Assembly (NCBI RefSeq): GCF_019029495.1
Contig: NZ_JAERQM010000015.1
Location: forward strand, 1 to 33,966
Source of the DNA: Falsiroseomonas oleicola
Lineage (GTDB): Bacteria > Pseudomonadota > Alphaproteobacteria > Acetobacterales > Acetobacteraceae
DNA: 33,966 nt
Direction: 5' to 3'
Positions 33,550 to 33,966 of this stretch are shown here, piece by piece; the first letter of the stretch is position 1; every line of letters starts with the position of its first letter. A program made the position numbers and the translations under genes. A model generated the notes under the pieces. That model did not search any database. It worked only from the letters and a program-made list of their open reading frames with translations, and was not told the origin of the DNA.

Positions 33550-33966
33550 CGGGTGCCCAAGAAGCCAGGCCGCCGCGGTGCGCATCGCATCCCCCTGCTC
33601 TATGACCTTGCCGAACTCTGCCCATTGCCCGGTGGCGCATGACAGCGGCGGTTGGAGGCCGGGCCGCTGTTCCGACGGATCCGAGGCTCCAGGGCCGGCA
33701 AGGCCGGGCAAGCGCCCTGCCTTGCCCCGCATCGGTACCGCGCCGCTTTCGCTGCAGTCGGTCGGCGACATCTTAGGCACGCGGCGGCGACGGGCTTCGA
33801 TCCGGCCAGTTTTGGCGGGCACAGTCTGAAACGGGGCGCGTTGACCACATGAGCCGCGGCGCCCACCCTGCGCAACTCAAGCGCAACTCAAGCGCAACTC
33901 AAGCGCAACTCAAGCGCAACTCAAGCGCAACTCAAGCGCAACTCAAGCGCAACTCAAGCGCAACTC
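33550..33966 (+). pseudogene. Tyrosine recombinase, upstream part (frameshifted, repeat-expanded)
   Basis: Pieces in different plus frames match a phage-integrase-type recombinase. They are AGPLFRRIRG (about 33658-33687), RIGTAPLSLQSVGDIL (about 33729-33776), and AAATGFDPASFGGHSLKRGALTT (33783-33850), with the His-x-Leu-x-Arg motif. After a four-base deletion compared with the copy at 2716-2890, it continues MSRGAHPAQLKR (33848-33883). Its final AQLKR codons then run directly into the 11-bp tandem repeat. A further frameshift separates the DIL and AAATG pieces, so the gene is dead apart from the repeat. The C-terminal codons continue at the left end of the window (100-189), which supports a circular molecule. 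The start of the gene is not visible. Confidence 0.78.
33870..33966. repeat. 11-bp tandem repeat (CTCAAGCGCAA), right end
   Basis: After a partial GCGCAA (33870-33875), eight perfect copies of CTCAAGCGCAA start at 33876, 33887, 33898, 33909, 33920, 33931, 33942 and 33953, and the window ends after three bases of the next. The array begins exactly at the Ala-Gln-Leu-Lys-Arg codons of the recombinase pseudogene. The unexpanded form GCGCAACTCAAGCGC has GCGC on both sides of an AACTCAA core, an 11-bp offset that would let the strand slip during replication. Confidence 0.97.

Noticed and set aside
1-33966. Conjugation, mobilisation, tRNA, rRNA or toxin-antitoxin genes
   Set aside because: None were recognised on either strand.

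Overview
The window looks like a whole circular plasmid of about 33.9 kb from a GC-rich alphaproteobacterium, most likely of the Acetobacteraceae (Roseomonas-like). The family assignment is an inference from the GC-rich codon use, the RepA type and the iteron origin. Both ends of the window lie inside the same 11-bp tandem repeat (CTCAAGCGCAA): bases 1-91 are identical to 33876-33966. The repeat splits one tyrosine-recombinase pseudogene, whose upstream part is at the right end and whose C-terminal codons are at the left end, so the molecule closes on itself through the repeat. I see no relaxase, conjugation, toxin-antitoxin, rRNA or tRNA gene.

Backbone (right end through about 4.56 kb): the repeat-expanded recombinase pseudogene; a parA gene and a small ribbon-helix-helix-like partner gene, flanked by 21-bp inverted repeats; an iteron origin with repA (five 16-bp iterons upstream, two downstream); a second recombinase fragment cut off by a decayed Tn3-family element (intact-looking resolvase, broken and truncated transposase).

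Cargo (4.56-33.4 kb): nearly everything else makes or transfers surface sugars. The minus block 16.4 to 4.6 kb carries neuB, a fused neuA/HAD phosphatase, two alpha/beta-hydrolase-TPR proteins, three genes with lower GC than their surroundings (methyltransferase, hexapeptide acetyltransferase, glycosyltransferase), a beta-helix exported protein, and a coiled-coil/GT8/DUF115 fusion. The plus operon 16.6-26.0 kb has four genes joined by overlapping stops and starts. Its first product ends in a GT29 (animal/plant sialyltransferase-type) domain, the second is GT4-like, the third begins with a GT42 (Campylobacter CstII-type) sialyltransferase domain, and the fourth is an accessory protein. The minus block 33.4-26.2 kb has ugd, a coupled kdsA-kdsB-kdsD set for CMP-Kdo, a GT8 glycosyltransferase, and a Ser/Thr/Gly-rich tail-fibre-like protein.

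Together the genes suggest a plasmid-borne pathway that makes two kinds of CMP-activated ulosonic acid (a sialic-acid-like nonulosonate and Kdo) plus UDP-glucuronate, and attaches them to a surface glycan or glycoprotein. The most unusual features are two unrelated sialyltransferase families in one operon and the repeat expansion inside the recombinase gene next to the partition locus.
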